Notes: generated by a model not told the origin, from the letters alone. A stretch of 64,000 nucleotides of DNA from Caballeronia ptereochthonis (GCF_001545075.1 NZ_FCOB02000008.1:1-64000), one strand, 5' to 3'. Shown: positions 17,762 through 27,929, numbered from the stretch's first letter. A program made the numbers and translations.

Positions 17762-18174
17762 AGGATCATCTGCGTGCAACGGAACATCGCGATGAGCTTG
17801 CCGTCGCCGCTCGTCACGGTCGCGTCCCACACCTGCGTGCTGCGCCCGAGATGCACGGCCGTGGCCTTCGCGACGATCTTCCCTTCGCGCGCCGTCGAAA
17901 CGTGGTTGCTCTTCAGTTCGAGCGTCGTGAAGTTCTGCGCCTTCTCCGGCAGATGCGCGATGCACGCATAGCCGCAGCACGTATCGGCGAGGCCGACCAC
18001 CGTCGCCGCATGCAGAAAGCCGTTCGGCGCGAGCAGTTCCGGGCGGATGACGAGTTCGCCGGTCAACTGGTTCTGATCGAGCGAAACGAGCTGCACGCCG
18101 AGCAGGTCGGGCAGGCGGCCTTTCTGGCGGTTGCGCAGGAAATCGAGCGTGACATCGGGGCGGAGTACGGTCAT
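17755..18174 (-). CDS. PaaI-family hotdog thioesterase
   Basis: A 139-residue hotdog-fold protein. The family core [20 protein letters not shown] contains the helix and the HAA position typical of the PaaI/YbgC-like acyl-CoA thioesterase group, followed by the [15 protein letters not shown] strand. It probably hydrolyses a small or aromatic acyl-CoA; the substrate cannot be read from sequence. The start at 18174 gives the usual length. The frame remains open for 250 residues upstream but that part is the antisense of the divergent ParA gene. It is transcribed toward cobQ and the two 3' ends overlap by 7 bp. Confidence 0.85.
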   Translation of the reverse strand: MTVLRPDVTLDFLRNRQKGRLPDLLGVQLVSLDQNQLTGELVIRPELLAPNGFLHAATVVGLADTCCGYACIAHLPEKAQNFTTLELKSNHVSTAREGKIVAKATAVHLGRSTQVWDATVTSGDGKLIAMFRCTQMILY

Positions 18175-18393
18175 GGGCGTGGTGTGTGTCGGATGGAAGT
18201 CGAAAGAATGACGAAAGGCGGCAGCGGCGGCCAATGCGGCACGGCCGTTCGGCCAGCGTGCCGGATGCGCCACTTTTGCCGATAATATCAACGCTCGAAT
18301 CAGGCATCGGCAGGGATTCATCCAATAACGAACCAAAGCGCGCGCCGCAGGCCAAGGCCCGGCGTGCGCGCCGAACTTTCTCCGGGACCTTTC

Positions 18394-19020
18394 ATGACCG
18401 TGATCGTGGTGGCAAATCCGAAAGGCGGCGTGGGCAAGAGCACGCTCGCAACCAATCTGGCAGGGTATTTCGCGGCGCAGGGCGAATGGGTTGCGCTCGC
18501 CGATCTCGACAAGCAGCGCTCGTCGCACGCGTGGCTCACGCTGCGGGCCGACACGCTGCCGAAGATCGAGGAGTGGAGCATCGATGTCGATTCCCCCGCG
18601 AAGCCGCCCAAAGGTCTGGAAAAAGCCGTCGTCGATACGCCCGCCGGCGTCCACGGTAACCGGCTCGCGCTCGCGCTGGAACTGGCGGACAAGGTGATCG
18701 TGCCGCTTCAGCCGTCGATGTTCGACATCCTCGCGACGCAGGACTTCCTCGCGAAGCTCGCGAAGGAAAAGGCGGTGAGAAAAGGCGCGATCGAAGTCGG
18801 CGTGATCGGCATGCGGGTGGACGCGCGCACGCGTTCGGCGGATCAGCTGCATCGCTTCGTCGAAGGGCTCGATCTGCCGGTGCTCGGCTTCCTGCGCGAC
18901 ACGCAGAACTACGTGCAGCTCGCCGCGCACGGTCTCACGATCTGGGACGTGGCGAAGAGCCGCGTCGAGAAGGATCTGGAGCAGTGGGAGCCGATCCTCG
19001 AGTGGGTATCGAGGAAATGA
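18394..19020 (+). CDS. Orphan ParA/MinD-family ATPase
   Basis: A 208-residue deviant-Walker-A ATPase. KGGVGKST lies at residues 10-17, the switch I region reads ADLDKQRSS (instead of the usual DxDPQ), and the Walker-B-like strand is AVVDTPAGVHG. No parB-like gene, partner DNA-binding gene or parS-like repeat is adjacent, so this is not an ordinary chromosome-partitioning operon. Stand-alone ParA proteins often position protein cargos such as chemotaxis arrays, carboxysomes or flagella, which is inference here. The ATG at 18394 starts directly at the beta-strand before the P-loop; an upstream in-frame GTG at 18364 is possible. Confidence 0.82.
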   Translation: MTVIVVANPKGGVGKSTLATNLAGYFAAQGEWVALADLDKQRSSHAWLTLRADTLPKIEEWSIDVDSPAKPPKGLEKAVVDTPAGVHGNRLALALELADKVIVPLQPSMFDILATQDFLAKLAKEKAVRKGAIEVGVIGMRVDARTRSADQLHRFVEGLDLPVLGFLRDTQNYVQLAAHGLTIWDVAKSRVEKDLEQWEPILEWVSRK

Positions 19021-19032
19021 CGTTTTGATATG

Positions 19033-19056
19033 AAAAAAGCCGCTCCGGGGAGCGGC
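19033..19056 (-). terminator. Rho-independent terminator of the panC-panD operon
   Basis: Perfect 8-bp stem (GCCGCTCC / GGAGCGGC) with a 2-nt loop, followed on the minus strand by six T residues and located 22 nt after the panD stop. Confidence 0.85.
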
Positions 19057-19077
19057 GCTTCATCCGGCAGCGGACGT

Positions 19078-19464
19078 TCAGGTCCAGTTCTGCGTCGGCA
19101 CGTGGTCGCGGCTGCCCTTGATGCGGTTCTTCTCGTCGACGAATACGAGATCCGGCTTCCAGCCCGCCTTGATCTCGTTCTCGTCCACCTGCGCGAACGC
19201 CGCGATGATCACGAGATCGCCCAGTTGCGCGCGGCGGGCGGCCGAGCCGTTCAGCGAGATCATGCCGCTGCCGCGCTCGCCCTTGATCGCGTACGTGGTC
19301 AGGCGCTCGCCGTTGTTCACGTTCCAGATGTCGATCTGCTCGTTTTCCATCAGGTTCGCGGCTTCGAGCAGGTCCTCGTCGATCGCGCACGAGCCTTCGT
19401 AGTGAAGCTCGCAATGCGTGACCGTCGCGCGGTGAATCTTCGATTTGAGCATGGTGCGTTGCAT
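19078..19464 (-). CDS. panD: Aspartate 1-decarboxylase PanD
   Basis: Pyruvoyl-dependent enzyme that makes beta-alanine for pantothenate. The 128-residue proenzyme contains the self-cleavage site at Gly24-Ser25 in HYEGSCAID, which generates the pyruvoyl group on the alpha chain. K9 (in [13 protein letters not shown]) and the [13 protein letters not shown] and [10 protein letters not shown] strands match the family. It follows panC by 30 bp on the same strand, so beta-alanine synthesis and its condensation with pantoate are co-transcribed. Confidence 0.97.
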   Translation of the reverse strand: MQRTMLKSKIHRATVTHCELHYEGSCAIDEDLLEAANLMENEQIDIWNVNNGERLTTYAIKGERGSGMISLNGSAARRAQLGDLVIIAAFAQVDENEIKAGWKPDLVFVDEKNRIKGSRDHVPTQNWT

Positions 19465-19494
19465 GATGCTTCCTTCCTCTTGCTTCGAATGGCT

Positions 19495-20376
<882 letters not shown>

Positions 20377-20398
20377 TTAAGGAAAGAAAAAGCGAATT

Positions 20399-21298
20399 CT
20401 AGGCGGGCGAGTACGCCAGTCTGACGTAGATCGGCGCGTATGGCTCGGCCTGCGTGATCTCGATCAGCGCTTCGCGCGACAGCTCGAGCATCGCGATGAA
20501 ATTCACCACCACCACCGGCACGCCGCGCGAGGTGTCGAAAAGCTCCGTGAACTCCATGAAGCGCGCCGTCTGCAGGCGCCGCAGGATCACGCTCATGTGC
20601 TCGCGCACCGAGAGCTCCTCGCGCGAGATCTTGTGATGCTGGACGAGCTTCGCGCGCTTGATGACGTCGGCCCACGCGGCGCGCAGGTCGTTCATGTCGA
20701 CGTCGGGGAAGCGCTGCTCGGCAGCCTGTTCGATATAGATGTCCGCGCGCAGGAAGTCGCGGCCGAGCTGCGGCAACTGGTCGATCTTCTGCGCGGCGAG
20801 CTTCATCTGCTCGTATTCGAGCAGGCGCCGCACGAGTTCCGCGCGCGGGTCCTCGGCTTCCTCGCCGGTGTCGGCCTTCTTGACCGGCAGGAGCATGCGC
20901 GACTTGATCTCGATCAGCATGGCCGCCATCAGCAGATATTCCGAGGCGAGCTCCAGATTCGATTCGCGGATCTGGTCGACGTAGCCCAGGTATTGCGCGG
21001 TGACATCCGCCATCGGGATGTCGAGCACGTTGAAATTCTGCTTGCGGATGAGGTACAGCAGCAGGTCGAGCGGGCCTTCGAACGCCTCGAGAAAGATTTC
21101 GAGCGCATCGGGCGGGATGTAGAGGTCGGTGGGGAGCTTCCAGAGCGGCTCGCCGTACAGATGCGCGAACGCGACGCCGTCGATGGTGTCGGGCGTCGAA
21201 TCCGTCGCGGGCGTGGCGAGCGCCACTGCCCCGTCTTCCCGAGCTTCGTCCCGCTTGGATTCGTGGGACGAATGCGGCTCGCGGCCGGCTGCGCTCAC
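20399..21298 (-). CDS. scpA: Segregation and condensation protein A (ScpA)
   Basis: Kleisin subunit of the SMC-ScpAB condensin. The 299-residue protein includes the diagnostic core FEGPLDLLLYLIRKQNFNVL, then DIPMADVTAQYLGYV and EYLLMAAMLIEIKSRMLLP, with a C-terminal winged helix. The GTG at 21298 is proposed as the start because it lies directly after the DUF3460 stop (2 nt apart), although it has no strong Shine-Dalgarno sequence. Residues 1-35 would then be a low-complexity leader before the conserved domain. No scpB gene is adjacent. Confidence 0.88.
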   Translation of the reverse strand: MSAAGREPHSSHESKRDEAREDGAVALATPATDSTPDTIDGVAFAHLYGEPLWKLPTDLYIPPDALEIFLEAFEGPLDLLLYLIRKQNFNVLDIPMADVTAQYLGYVDQIRESNLELASEYLLMAAMLIEIKSRMLLPVKKADTGEEAEDPRAELVRRLLEYEQMKLAAQKIDQLPQLGRDFLRADIYIEQAAEQRFPDVDMNDLRAAWADVIKRAKLVQHHKISREELSVREHMSVILRRLQTARFMEFTELFDTSRGVPVVVVNFIAMLELSREALIEITQAEPYAPIYVRLAYSPA

Positions 21299-21300
21299 GT

Positions 21301-21486
21301 TCAGAAGTTCTGGTAGTAGACGTAGGGCGTCTGGTTCACGCGCGCTTGCTGCTGCTCGCTGCGCTCGTCGAGGTCGATCGGCTGCTTGTCCCACAGAAGC
21401 GCGCGGCCGCGGCGCTGTTCTTCTTCCAGCGACGGCTTTTGCTCTTTCAACTGATTGATGAACTGGGTGATATCCGACTGATACAT
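21301..21486 (-). CDS. DUF3460 family small protein
   Basis: A 61-residue soluble protein (MYQSDITQFINQLKEQKP...) that matches the DUF3460 family, a short conserved protein of Burkholderiales and relatives. It is rich in Gln, Glu and Arg, with a probable helix in the first half and a Tyr-rich end (YVYYQNF). It has no known function. It sits immediately upstream of scpA with essentially no spacing, so it is very likely the first gene of the DUF3460-scpA-panC-panD operon. A 23-bp palindrome lies in its leader. Confidence 0.8.
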   Translation of the reverse strand: MYQSDITQFINQLKEQKPSLEEEQRRGRALLWDKQPIDLDERSEQQQARVNQTPYVYYQNF

Positions 21487-21919
21487 GATCCGGCTTCCGT
21501 TGAGTCGATGCGTGTTCGATGGCGCGTGGGGCGCGAGTCGCGCGCCGGGCGGCCTGGCCGCCCGGCTGCCGCATCCCGCGGCGGCGAGGGCGGGGGCCGC
21601 CTTCGCCTGTGCGCCGCAATTTTACCGCAAGCGTGCGGCACCCACGCATATCGGCGCGCGGGTGTTTCACTGGCCGGAAGGCGCACGCGCGTGCATCTTT
21701 CGCGGAACCGCGCGCCCGGCGAGCCGTCCAAAGGCGCACTTCCGGCGCGAGCCGGGACCGCGTTCCCTGAGGCGCGGGCCGTTTTTGCGATGTCGGCCCG
21801 CATCAGTGTGGTGAAATAGCGCCTGCGCTGCCTGCATCTGAGCCCGCACCGCGCCCGACGGCGCGACGGCTGCACGCATAAGCTTTCAATTCCAGTCATC
21901 CCGATGCCGGAGGTCACGT
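21487..21919. other. Intergenic region between DUF3460 and tamA
   Basis: About 430 bp separate two divergent genes. No credible gene is visible; the reading frames here are Arg/Ala-rich GC shadows. It contains the palindrome at 21544-21566 and a TAAAAT box on the minus strand near 21619-21624 that could be a -10 element, without a convincing -35. It must hold the promoters for the scpA operon and for tamA-tamB. Confidence 0.5.
21544..21566. repeat. 23-bp perfect palindrome in the DUF3460 leader
   Basis: Arms of 11 bp (GCCGGGCGGCC / GGCCGCCCGGC) around a single T, located about 60 bp upstream of the DUF3460 start. There is no T-run, so it is not a classical terminator. It could be a very stable leader hairpin or a dyad operator. 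Confidence 0.55.
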
Positions 21920-23707
21920 TTGGCGGGGCGTTCGTTAGATCCGCTGCGCGCGCTGCGCGTGAAGCCGCTTTGCCTGAGGCGCATGCCGGCCGTGCTTGCC
22001 GCGTTCATCGCGTTGGGCTTTGCCGCGCCCGCGCTCGCGAAGTACGACGTCGACATCGATGCGCCGCGCAGCGTGAAGAAGCTGCTCAAGGACAACCTCG
22101 ACATCGCCCGTTTCGCCAAGCGCGACGACGTGAGCGACGACCAGTTCCAGTTCCTCGTCACCGCGACGCCCAAGGACGTGCGCGATCTCGCCGCCACCGA
22201 AGGCTATTTCTCGCCGGTCGTGCGCACGGACGTGACGACCGTCGACGACAAGCGCCGCGTCAAGGTGAGCGTCGATCCCGGCCCGCGCACCCGGGTCGCC
22301 TCGGTGCAGTTGCATTTCACGGGCGCGGTGACGACCGAGGACCGCGCGCAGGAGAACGCGGCGCGTTTCGCGTTTTCGATCAATGAAGGCGATCCGTTCA
22401 CGCAGGGCGCCTGGAGCGGCGCGAAGAACGCGGCGCTGAGGGCGCTGCAGTCGAAGCGCTATCTCGGCGCGAAGATCGTGCGCTCGCAGGCGCGCATCAA
22501 TCCGCGCGCGCATCTCGCCGATCTCTCGGTGACGTTCGACAGCGGGCCGACCTTCACGCTCGGCAAGCTCGACGTGAGCGGCACGAAGCGCTATCCGGCG
22601 TGGATCGTCGATCACGTGAATCCGATCCGGCCCGGCGAGGTGTATGACGTCGCGCGCATCAACGAGCTGCAGCGTCAGGTCCAGAACACGCCGTACTACG
22701 CGAGCGTCGCGATCGACGTCGACAACGACGTGAACAAGCCGGTCGAGACCCCGCTGCATCTGAAGGTGAGCGAGTACCCGTTCCACAGCATCCGCTATGG
22801 CGTCGGCTACGCGACCGACACCGGTTTTCACATTCAGGGCGCATACAGCTATCTCAACACGTTCGGCGCCGCGTATCCGTTCACCATTTCCGGCCGGCTG
22901 GACCAGACGCAGCAGTACGGCCGCGTGCAGCTGGCGATGCCGCCCGATTCCCACGGCTGGGTGAACGCCGTGTTCGGCTCGTACACGATCACCGACGTAT
23001 CGAGCACGAAGATCTACAGCGCGCGCCTCGGCGTGCAGCGCTCGCGTTCGCGGCAGAACATCGACACGACGTACTCGCTCACCTTCTACGACGACCGCCT
23101 GACGCAGAACGAGCCGAACCCGTCGACGGCGCGCGCGCTCGTGCCCGCATGGAGCTGGGTGCGGCGCGACGTCGACGATCCGCTGTTTCCGCGCCGCGGC
23201 AACATCGTCCGCGCGGAGGCGGGATTTGCGGTGAAAGGCGCGATAACCGACCAAACGTTCGCGCGCCTCTATACCAACGCGCTGCAATATGTGCCGCTCG
23301 GCAAGAACGACCTGCTCGTGTTCCGCGCGGAGTTCGGCGGCGTATTCACGAGCGGGCCGTCCAGCGGCGTGCCGGCGTCGCTGCTGTTCCGCGCGGGCGG
23401 CGCGAACTCGGTGCGCGGTTATAGCTATCTGAGCATCGGCAACAATGTCGCCGGCTCGATCCTGCCAACCAAGTACATGGTGACGGGAAGCAGTGAATAT
23501 CAGCACTGGTTCACGCACGACTGGGGCGGCGCGGTGTTCTTCGACATCGGCACCGCGACCGACACCTGGAGCGAGCGCGTGTTCCAGCCGGGCGTGGGCG
23601 TCGGCGCGCGCTGGCGCAGCCCGGTCGGGCCGGTCAACGTGGACGTGGCCTATGGGCTGAAGAACAAGAGCATCAAGCCGTATCTGACGCTCGGCATCGC
23701 GTTCTGA
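21920..23707 (+). CDS. tamA: Autotransporter assembly factor TamA (Omp85 family)
   Basis: Outer-membrane Omp85/BamA-superfamily protein, 595 residues. A signal peptide is followed by POTRA-like domains (about residues 45-265, including FDSGPTFTLGKLDVSGTKRY) and a C-terminal beta-barrel. The barrel carries the DDPLFPRRG motif and the lid-type FRAGGANSVRGYSY (VRGY). It ends in the typical SIKPYLTLGIAF. With TamB it forms the TAM complex, implicated in assembly of some outer-membrane proteins and in phospholipid transport. The start is uncertain: TTG at 21920 has a GGAGG site 6-7 nt upstream; GTG at 21959 or ATG at 21983 would also leave a signal peptide. Confidence 0.9.
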   Translation: MAGRSLDPLRALRVKPLCLRRMPAVLAAFIALGFAAPALAKYDVDIDAPRSVKKLLKDNLDIARFAKRDDVSDDQFQFLVTATPKDVRDLAATEGYFSPVVRTDVTTVDDKRRVKVSVDPGPRTRVASVQLHFTGAVTTEDRAQENAARFAFSINEGDPFTQGAWSGAKNAALRALQSKRYLGAKIVRSQARINPRAHLADLSVTFDSGPTFTLGKLDVSGTKRYPAWIVDHVNPIRPGEVYDVARINELQRQVQNTPYYASVAIDVDNDVNKPVETPLHLKVSEYPFHSIRYGVGYATDTGFHIQGAYSYLNTFGAAYPFTISGRLDQTQQYGRVQLAMPPDSHGWVNAVFGSYTITDVSSTKIYSARLGVQRSRSRQNIDTTYSLTFYDDRLTQNEPNPSTARALVPAWSWVRRDVDDPLFPRRGNIVRAEAGFAVKGAITDQTFARLYTNALQYVPLGKNDLLVFRAEFGGVFTSGPSSGVPASLLFRAGGANSVRGYSYLSIGNNVAGSILPTKYMVTGSSEYQHWFTHDWGGAVFFDIGTATDTWSERVFQPGVGVGARWRSPVGPVNVDVAYGLKNKSIKPYLTLGIAF

Positions 23708-23744
23708 TGGGCGTAAGAACGATGGTCAAGGATATTGAAACGGC

Positions 23745-26700
23745 ATGACGGACCCGACGACGCAAGCGGACGCTGAAGCACCGCCGCCCGGCAACGCAGG
23801 CGGCGGCGACGGCGGCGCGGGAAAGACGCCGCCGCCGCGCAAGAGCGGCTGGCGGCGCCTCGCGCGCTGGATCGGCGCGCTCGTGCTCGTCGTCGTGCTG
23901 ATCGTCGCGCTCGCATTGGGCACCGTCTTCTATGTGCTGACGACGGAGCGCGGCACGCGCTACGTCTGGGAAGCGGCGACTTCGCTCCTCAAGGGGCAAC
24001 TCACCGGCAAGCTCGACGGCGGGGCGATCGCGACCGGCCTGCAGCTTCGCGACGTGCACTGGAAAGACGCCAAGGGCACGGACATCGCGGTCGACAGCGT
24101 CTCGGGCCGCTGGGCGCTCACGCGCGAGCCAATGCGCTTCACGATCGACTATCTGCATGTCGGAACCGTCGATGCGCGCATCCCGCCGTCGAACGAGCCG
24201 AGCAAGAAGACCGAGCTGCCGAAGGATCTGCGCATCCCGATCCAGCTCGCGATCCGCGATCTCTCCGTCGAGAAGCTGCGCCTGCATCAGGGCACGACGA
24301 CGACCGAATTCTCGCGCCTGCTCTTCAATGGCCGAAGCGACGGCCAGCATCACGAAGCGACGGTCCAGCGCCTCGACACGCCGTTCGGCTCGGTGACGGC
24401 GTCCGCGAAGCTGGATGGCGGCGCGCGTCCGTTCCCGCTATCCGGCGACGCGGGCTATTCCGGCAAGCTCAACGGCGAAGCGGTGAACGTGAGCGCGCGG
24501 CTCTCCGGCTCGCTCGAAGATCTCGCCGCCGACGTCGATGCGAGCGGCATGAAGCTCAACGGAACGGCGCACGTCGAAGCGCTGCCGTTCGCCGACGTGC
24601 CGCTCAAGTCCGCGCTCGTCACCGTCGATCACGTGAATCCGCAGGCATTCAGCCCGGGCGCGCCCGAGGCCGATCTCGCCGTGCGCGCCGAGGTCAAACC
24701 TGTCGAAGGCGCCGACCCGAAGGCGTTCGTGGTGAGCGGGCCGGTGTCGATCGTCAACGCGAAGCCCGGCTCCGTCGACAAGAAGCTGCTGCCGCTGATC
24801 GATGCGCACGCCAACGTTCGCCTCGACGCCTCCGAGCAGAGCATTACGGATCTCACCGTGCGGCTCGTGAAGAACGCGACCGTGACGGGCGGCGGCTCGC
24901 TCGCGGGCGGCAAGGGCAAGTTCGACCTGAAGGTGGCGAAGCTCGATCTCAACGCGATCGAGCCGAGCCTGCGCCCGACGGATTTCGCCGGGCCGATCGG
25001 CATCGTGCTCGCGGGCGACACGCAGACGATCACCGCCGATCTCAACGACCCGAAAGCGGCGCTTCGCGCGCAGGCCAAAGTGAAGCTCGACCCGAAGCAA
25101 ACCTCGCTCGACGACGTGAAGCTCACGGTCGGCAAGGGCCGCGTCGAGCTGAACGGCGCGCTCAGGAAGGACGCCAGTTCGAGCTACGACCTGAAGGCGA
25201 AACTCGTCGACTTCAATCCGCTTCTGCTGCAGCAGCAGTTGATCGCGCAGAAGCCCGCGCCGGCGAAGAAGGGCGCGGCCAAAAAGGCCGCCGCGCCGCC
25301 GCGCGTGATCGAAGCGCGCGTGAACGGCACGCTCGCGGCATCGGGCGCGCTCGCGCCGACGCTCACGACGAAGGCGACCTTCAGGCTCAACGACAGCATG
25401 TACGACAACCTGCCGCTGACGGGCGAGGGCACGGTGCAGGTCGCGGGAACGCGTCTTCTGCCGAGCAAGGCGGCGTTGTCGGTCGCGGGGAACAACGTCG
25501 ACGTGAACGGCAGCTTCGGCGCGCCCGGCGACCGGCTGCGTTTTCGCGTCGATGCGCCCGCGCTCGAGCGGCTCGGCTTCGGCATCGCGGGCACGGCCAA
25601 GGCGGACGGCGATCTGACCGGCTCGATCGCGCATCCGAACGTCGCGGCGAACTATCAGGCCGATGGCGTGGTGTTCGGCGCGAACCGGCTGGGCCACGCG
25701 GAAGGCCGCGCCGATGTTCGCGACGGCTCGAACGGCGCGCTCGTCTTCACGCTGAAGGCGCGCGACGCGAGTGCGGAAGGCATCGAAGTCGCGAACCTCG
25801 ATGCGAACCTGAACGGCACGCGCATGCATCACACGCTCGACGTGACCGCGACCGGCAAGGTGCGCGGCCAGCCGGTGAATCTCGCGCTCGGCGCTGCCGG
25901 CAAGTTCACCGACGCCGCCGACGGCCCGCATTGGGACGGCACGATCACGAAGCTCTCGAACAAGGGCACGCCTTCGCTCAACCTCGAATCGCCGCTCACG
26001 GTCAGCTACGGGCCGAAGCGCCTGGTGCTCGGCGCGACGCGGCTCGTCGCGGAAGGCGCGGCGCTGAACCTCAAGTCCTTCGCGATGGACAACGGCCGCC
26101 TCCAGTCGGCGGGCACGCTCACGAACCTGTCCGTGCCGCATCTGCTGGAAGTGCGCCAGGAACTGACGGGCGCCGAGCCGCCGATTCGCACCGATCTGGT
26201 TTTCGACGGCGACTGGGACTTCTCCCTCGGCGCGAGCGCGACGGGCCATGTCCAGATCAAGCGCCGCATTGGCGACGTGACGATCGACGGCACGCGCGGC
26301 GTCGCCGCGCTCGGCATCTCGGACGTCGCCGCGCGCGCGGACTTTTCCGGCGGCAATCGCCTGAACGCGTCGCTGCATGCGCAGGCGAGCCGCATCGGCG
26401 TGATCGATGCGAACGTGCACACGCCGCTCGTCAACCGCGAGGGCATGCTCACCATCGACGACAACGCGCCGCTCACCGGCGCCATCGACGCGAACATTCC
26501 CGAACTGCGCACGACGGGCGGGCTGCTCGGCGCGAACTATCTGCTCGGCGGGAAGATCGCGCTCAAGCTCGTGATCGCGGGCATCGTCGCGAAGCCGAAT
26601 CTGTCGGGCTCGCTCACCGGCGACGGCATTTCCGCGACGGTCGTCGATCAGGGCGTGCAGCTGAAGGACGGCGTCATCCGCATCGCGCTGTCGGAAAATC

Positions 26701-27869
26701 TCGTCGATTTCCAGCGCGTCGAGTTCCACGGCGCGAGCGGCACGCTGCGCGCAACCGGCAAGGTGCGGCTCGATCAGGAGCAGCCCGATCTGACGGCGAG
26801 CATCATCGCGGACAAGCTGGAGCTGTTCGCGTCGCCCGACCGAGAACTGATGCTCTCGGGCAGCGCGAGCATCGCGAACGCGGGGCTGCAGGGCGGCATG
26901 GCGATCGACGGCAAGTTCACCGTCGATCATGCGCTCATCGATTTGCCGGAATCCTCCGCGCCGGCTCTCGGCGACGATGTCGTGATCGAGCGCCCCGACG
27001 GCACGATCAAGGGCGACAACCAGCAGATCACGGCCGCGACCGGGAAGCCGGTCGGGCCGTTCACGCCGCGCGCGAACATCGACATCAATCTCGGCCAGCG
27101 TTTCCGCTTCAAGGGCGCGGGCGCGGATCTCGGCCTCGCGGGCACCATCACGGCGACGAGCGCGCCGAACATGCCGCTGCGGGCGGTCGGCAACGTGCGC
27201 GTGACGCCGGGTTCGACCTACACGGCGTTCGGCCGCAAGCTCAGTATCGAGAACGGCTTCTTCACGTTCAATGGGCCGGTGGCGAATCCGGGCATCAACA
27301 TTCTCGCGATGCGCCGCAATCAGGAAATCGAGGCGGGCGTGCAGGTGACGGGCACGGTGCAGGCGCCGGTCGCAAGGCTGATCTCCGAGCCGAACGTGCC
27401 CGACAACGAAAAGCTCTCGTGGCTGCTGTTCGGTCACGGCACGGATCAGGGCAACAACGTCGGCCAGCAGAGTGCGATGACGAGCGCGCTCGCGCTACTC
27501 GGGAGCACCAGCGGCAAGCGTATCGCGCAGACCTTCGGGCTCGACGAATTCACGATCGGCTCGAGCGAGGTCGGCCTGACCGATCCGCAAGTGGTGATGC
27601 TCTCGAAGGCGATCAACGAGCGGCTCGTGCTCGGCTACGAACAGGGGCTGCAATCGGCGAGCAATGCGGTCAAGGCGACGCTGAACCTGTCGCGGTTCTG
27701 GGCCGTGACGGCGTACGGCGGGACGTATCAGGGCGTCGATCTTTCGTATACGCGGCGGTTCAATTCGTGGGCGAGGCTGTGGTCGTCGTCTTCCTCTTCG
27801 GCATCGTCGGCTGCGTCGGCTTCGGAGTCCTCGGCCGCTTCTTCGGCTGCCGCGGAATTGCCGGACTAG
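23745..27869 (+). CDS. tamB: Translocation and assembly module protein TamB
   Basis: A 1374-residue inner-membrane-anchored periplasmic bridge protein of the AsmA-like/TamB group. After a Gly/Pro-rich cytoplasmic leader of about 40 residues, one transmembrane helix (about residues 43-68, ALVLVVVLIVALALGTVFYV) is followed by repeated beta-strand sequence that would form a long hydrophobic groove. The C-terminal DUF490 domain includes GSTYTAFGRKLSIENGFFTF and the NEKLSWLLFGHGTDQGN block. The end is odd: after a strand reading GVDLSYTRRFNSW, the protein continues for about 29 residues of Ser/Ala repeats. It starts 38 bp after tamA. Confidence 0.94.
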   Translation: MTDPTTQADAEAPPPGNAGGGDGGAGKTPPPRKSGWRRLARWIGALVLVVVLIVALALGTVFYVLTTERGTRYVWEAATSLLKGQLTGKLDGGAIATGLQLRDVHWKDAKGTDIAVDSVSGRWALTREPMRFTIDYLHVGTVDARIPPSNEPSKKTELPKDLRIPIQLAIRDLSVEKLRLHQGTTTTEFSRLLFNGRSDGQHHEATVQRLDTPFGSVTASAKLDGGARPFPLSGDAGYSGKLNGEAVNVSARLSGSLEDLAADVDASGMKLNGTAHVEALPFADVPLKSALVTVDHVNPQAFSPGAPEADLAVRAEVKPVEGADPKAFVVSGPVSIVNAKPGSVDKKLLPLIDAHANVRLDASEQSITDLTVRLVKNATVTGGGSLAGGKGKFDLKVAKLDLNAIEPSLRPTDFAGPIGIVLAGDTQTITADLNDPKAALRAQAKVKLDPKQTSLDDVKLTVGKGRVELNGALRKDASSSYDLKAKLVDFNPLLLQQQLIAQKPAPAKKGAAKKAAAPPRVIEARVNGTLAASGALAPTLTTKATFRLNDSMYDNLPLTGEGTVQVAGTRLLPSKAALSVAGNNVDVNGSFGAPGDRLRFRVDAPALERLGFGIAGTAKADGDLTGSIAHPNVAANYQADGVVFGANRLGHAEGRADVRDGSNGALVFTLKARDASAEGIEVANLDANLNGTRMHHTLDVTATGKVRGQPVNLALGAAGKFTDAADGPHWDGTITKLSNKGTPSLNLESPLTVSYGPKRLVLGATRLVAEGAALNLKSFAMDNGRLQSAGTLTNLSVPHLLEVRQELTGAEPPIRTDLVFDGDWDFSLGASATGHVQIKRRIGDVTIDGTRGVAALGISDVAARADFSGGNRLNASLHAQASRIGVIDANVHTPLVNREGMLTIDDNAPLTGAIDANIPELRTTGGLLGANYLLGGKIALKLVIAGIVAKPNLSGSLTGDGISATVVDQGVQLKDGVIRIALSENLVDFQRVEFHGASGTLRATGKVRLDQEQPDLTASIIADKLELFASPDRELMLSGSASIANAGLQGGMAIDGKFTVDHALIDLPESSAPALGDDVVIERPDGTIKGDNQQITAATGKPVGPFTPRANIDINLGQRFRFKGAGADLGLAGTITATSAPNMPLRAVGNVRVTPGSTYTAFGRKLSIENGFFTFNGPVANPGINILAMRRNQEIEAGVQVTGTVQAPVARLISEPNVPDNEKLSWLLFGHGTDQGNNVGQQSAMTSALALLGSTSGKRIAQTFGLDEFTIGSSEVGLTDPQVVMLSKAINERLVLGYEQGLQSASNAVKATLNLSRFWAVTAYGGTYQGVDLSYTRRFNSWARLWSSSSSSASSAASASESSAASSAAAELPD

Positions 27870-27891
27870 GGCGCGCCGGCACGCGACCAAA

Positions 27892-27929
27892 AAGTAAAAA
27901 GGGCACGCGAATCGCCCGCGTGCCCTTTT
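27892..27929. terminator. Bidirectional terminator between tamB and metG
   Basis: Nine-bp stem (GGGCACGCG / CGCGTGCCC) centred near 27913. It is flanked by TTTT on the plus-strand side and by an A-rich run (a T-run on the minus strand) on the other side, placed between the convergent tamB and metG stops. Confidence 0.85.

Noticed and set aside
16250-18355. A 701-residue minus-strand frame across cobQ and the thioesterase
   Set aside because: Mostly antisense to cobQ, and the part over the thioesterase is a different frame from the real gene. It has no motifs.
24438-27437. A 999-residue open frame on the minus strand across tamB
   Set aside because: It is an Arg/Ala/His-rich antisense shadow produced by GC-biased third positions. 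It has no ribosome-binding site or recognisable domain, while the plus strand clearly encodes TamB.
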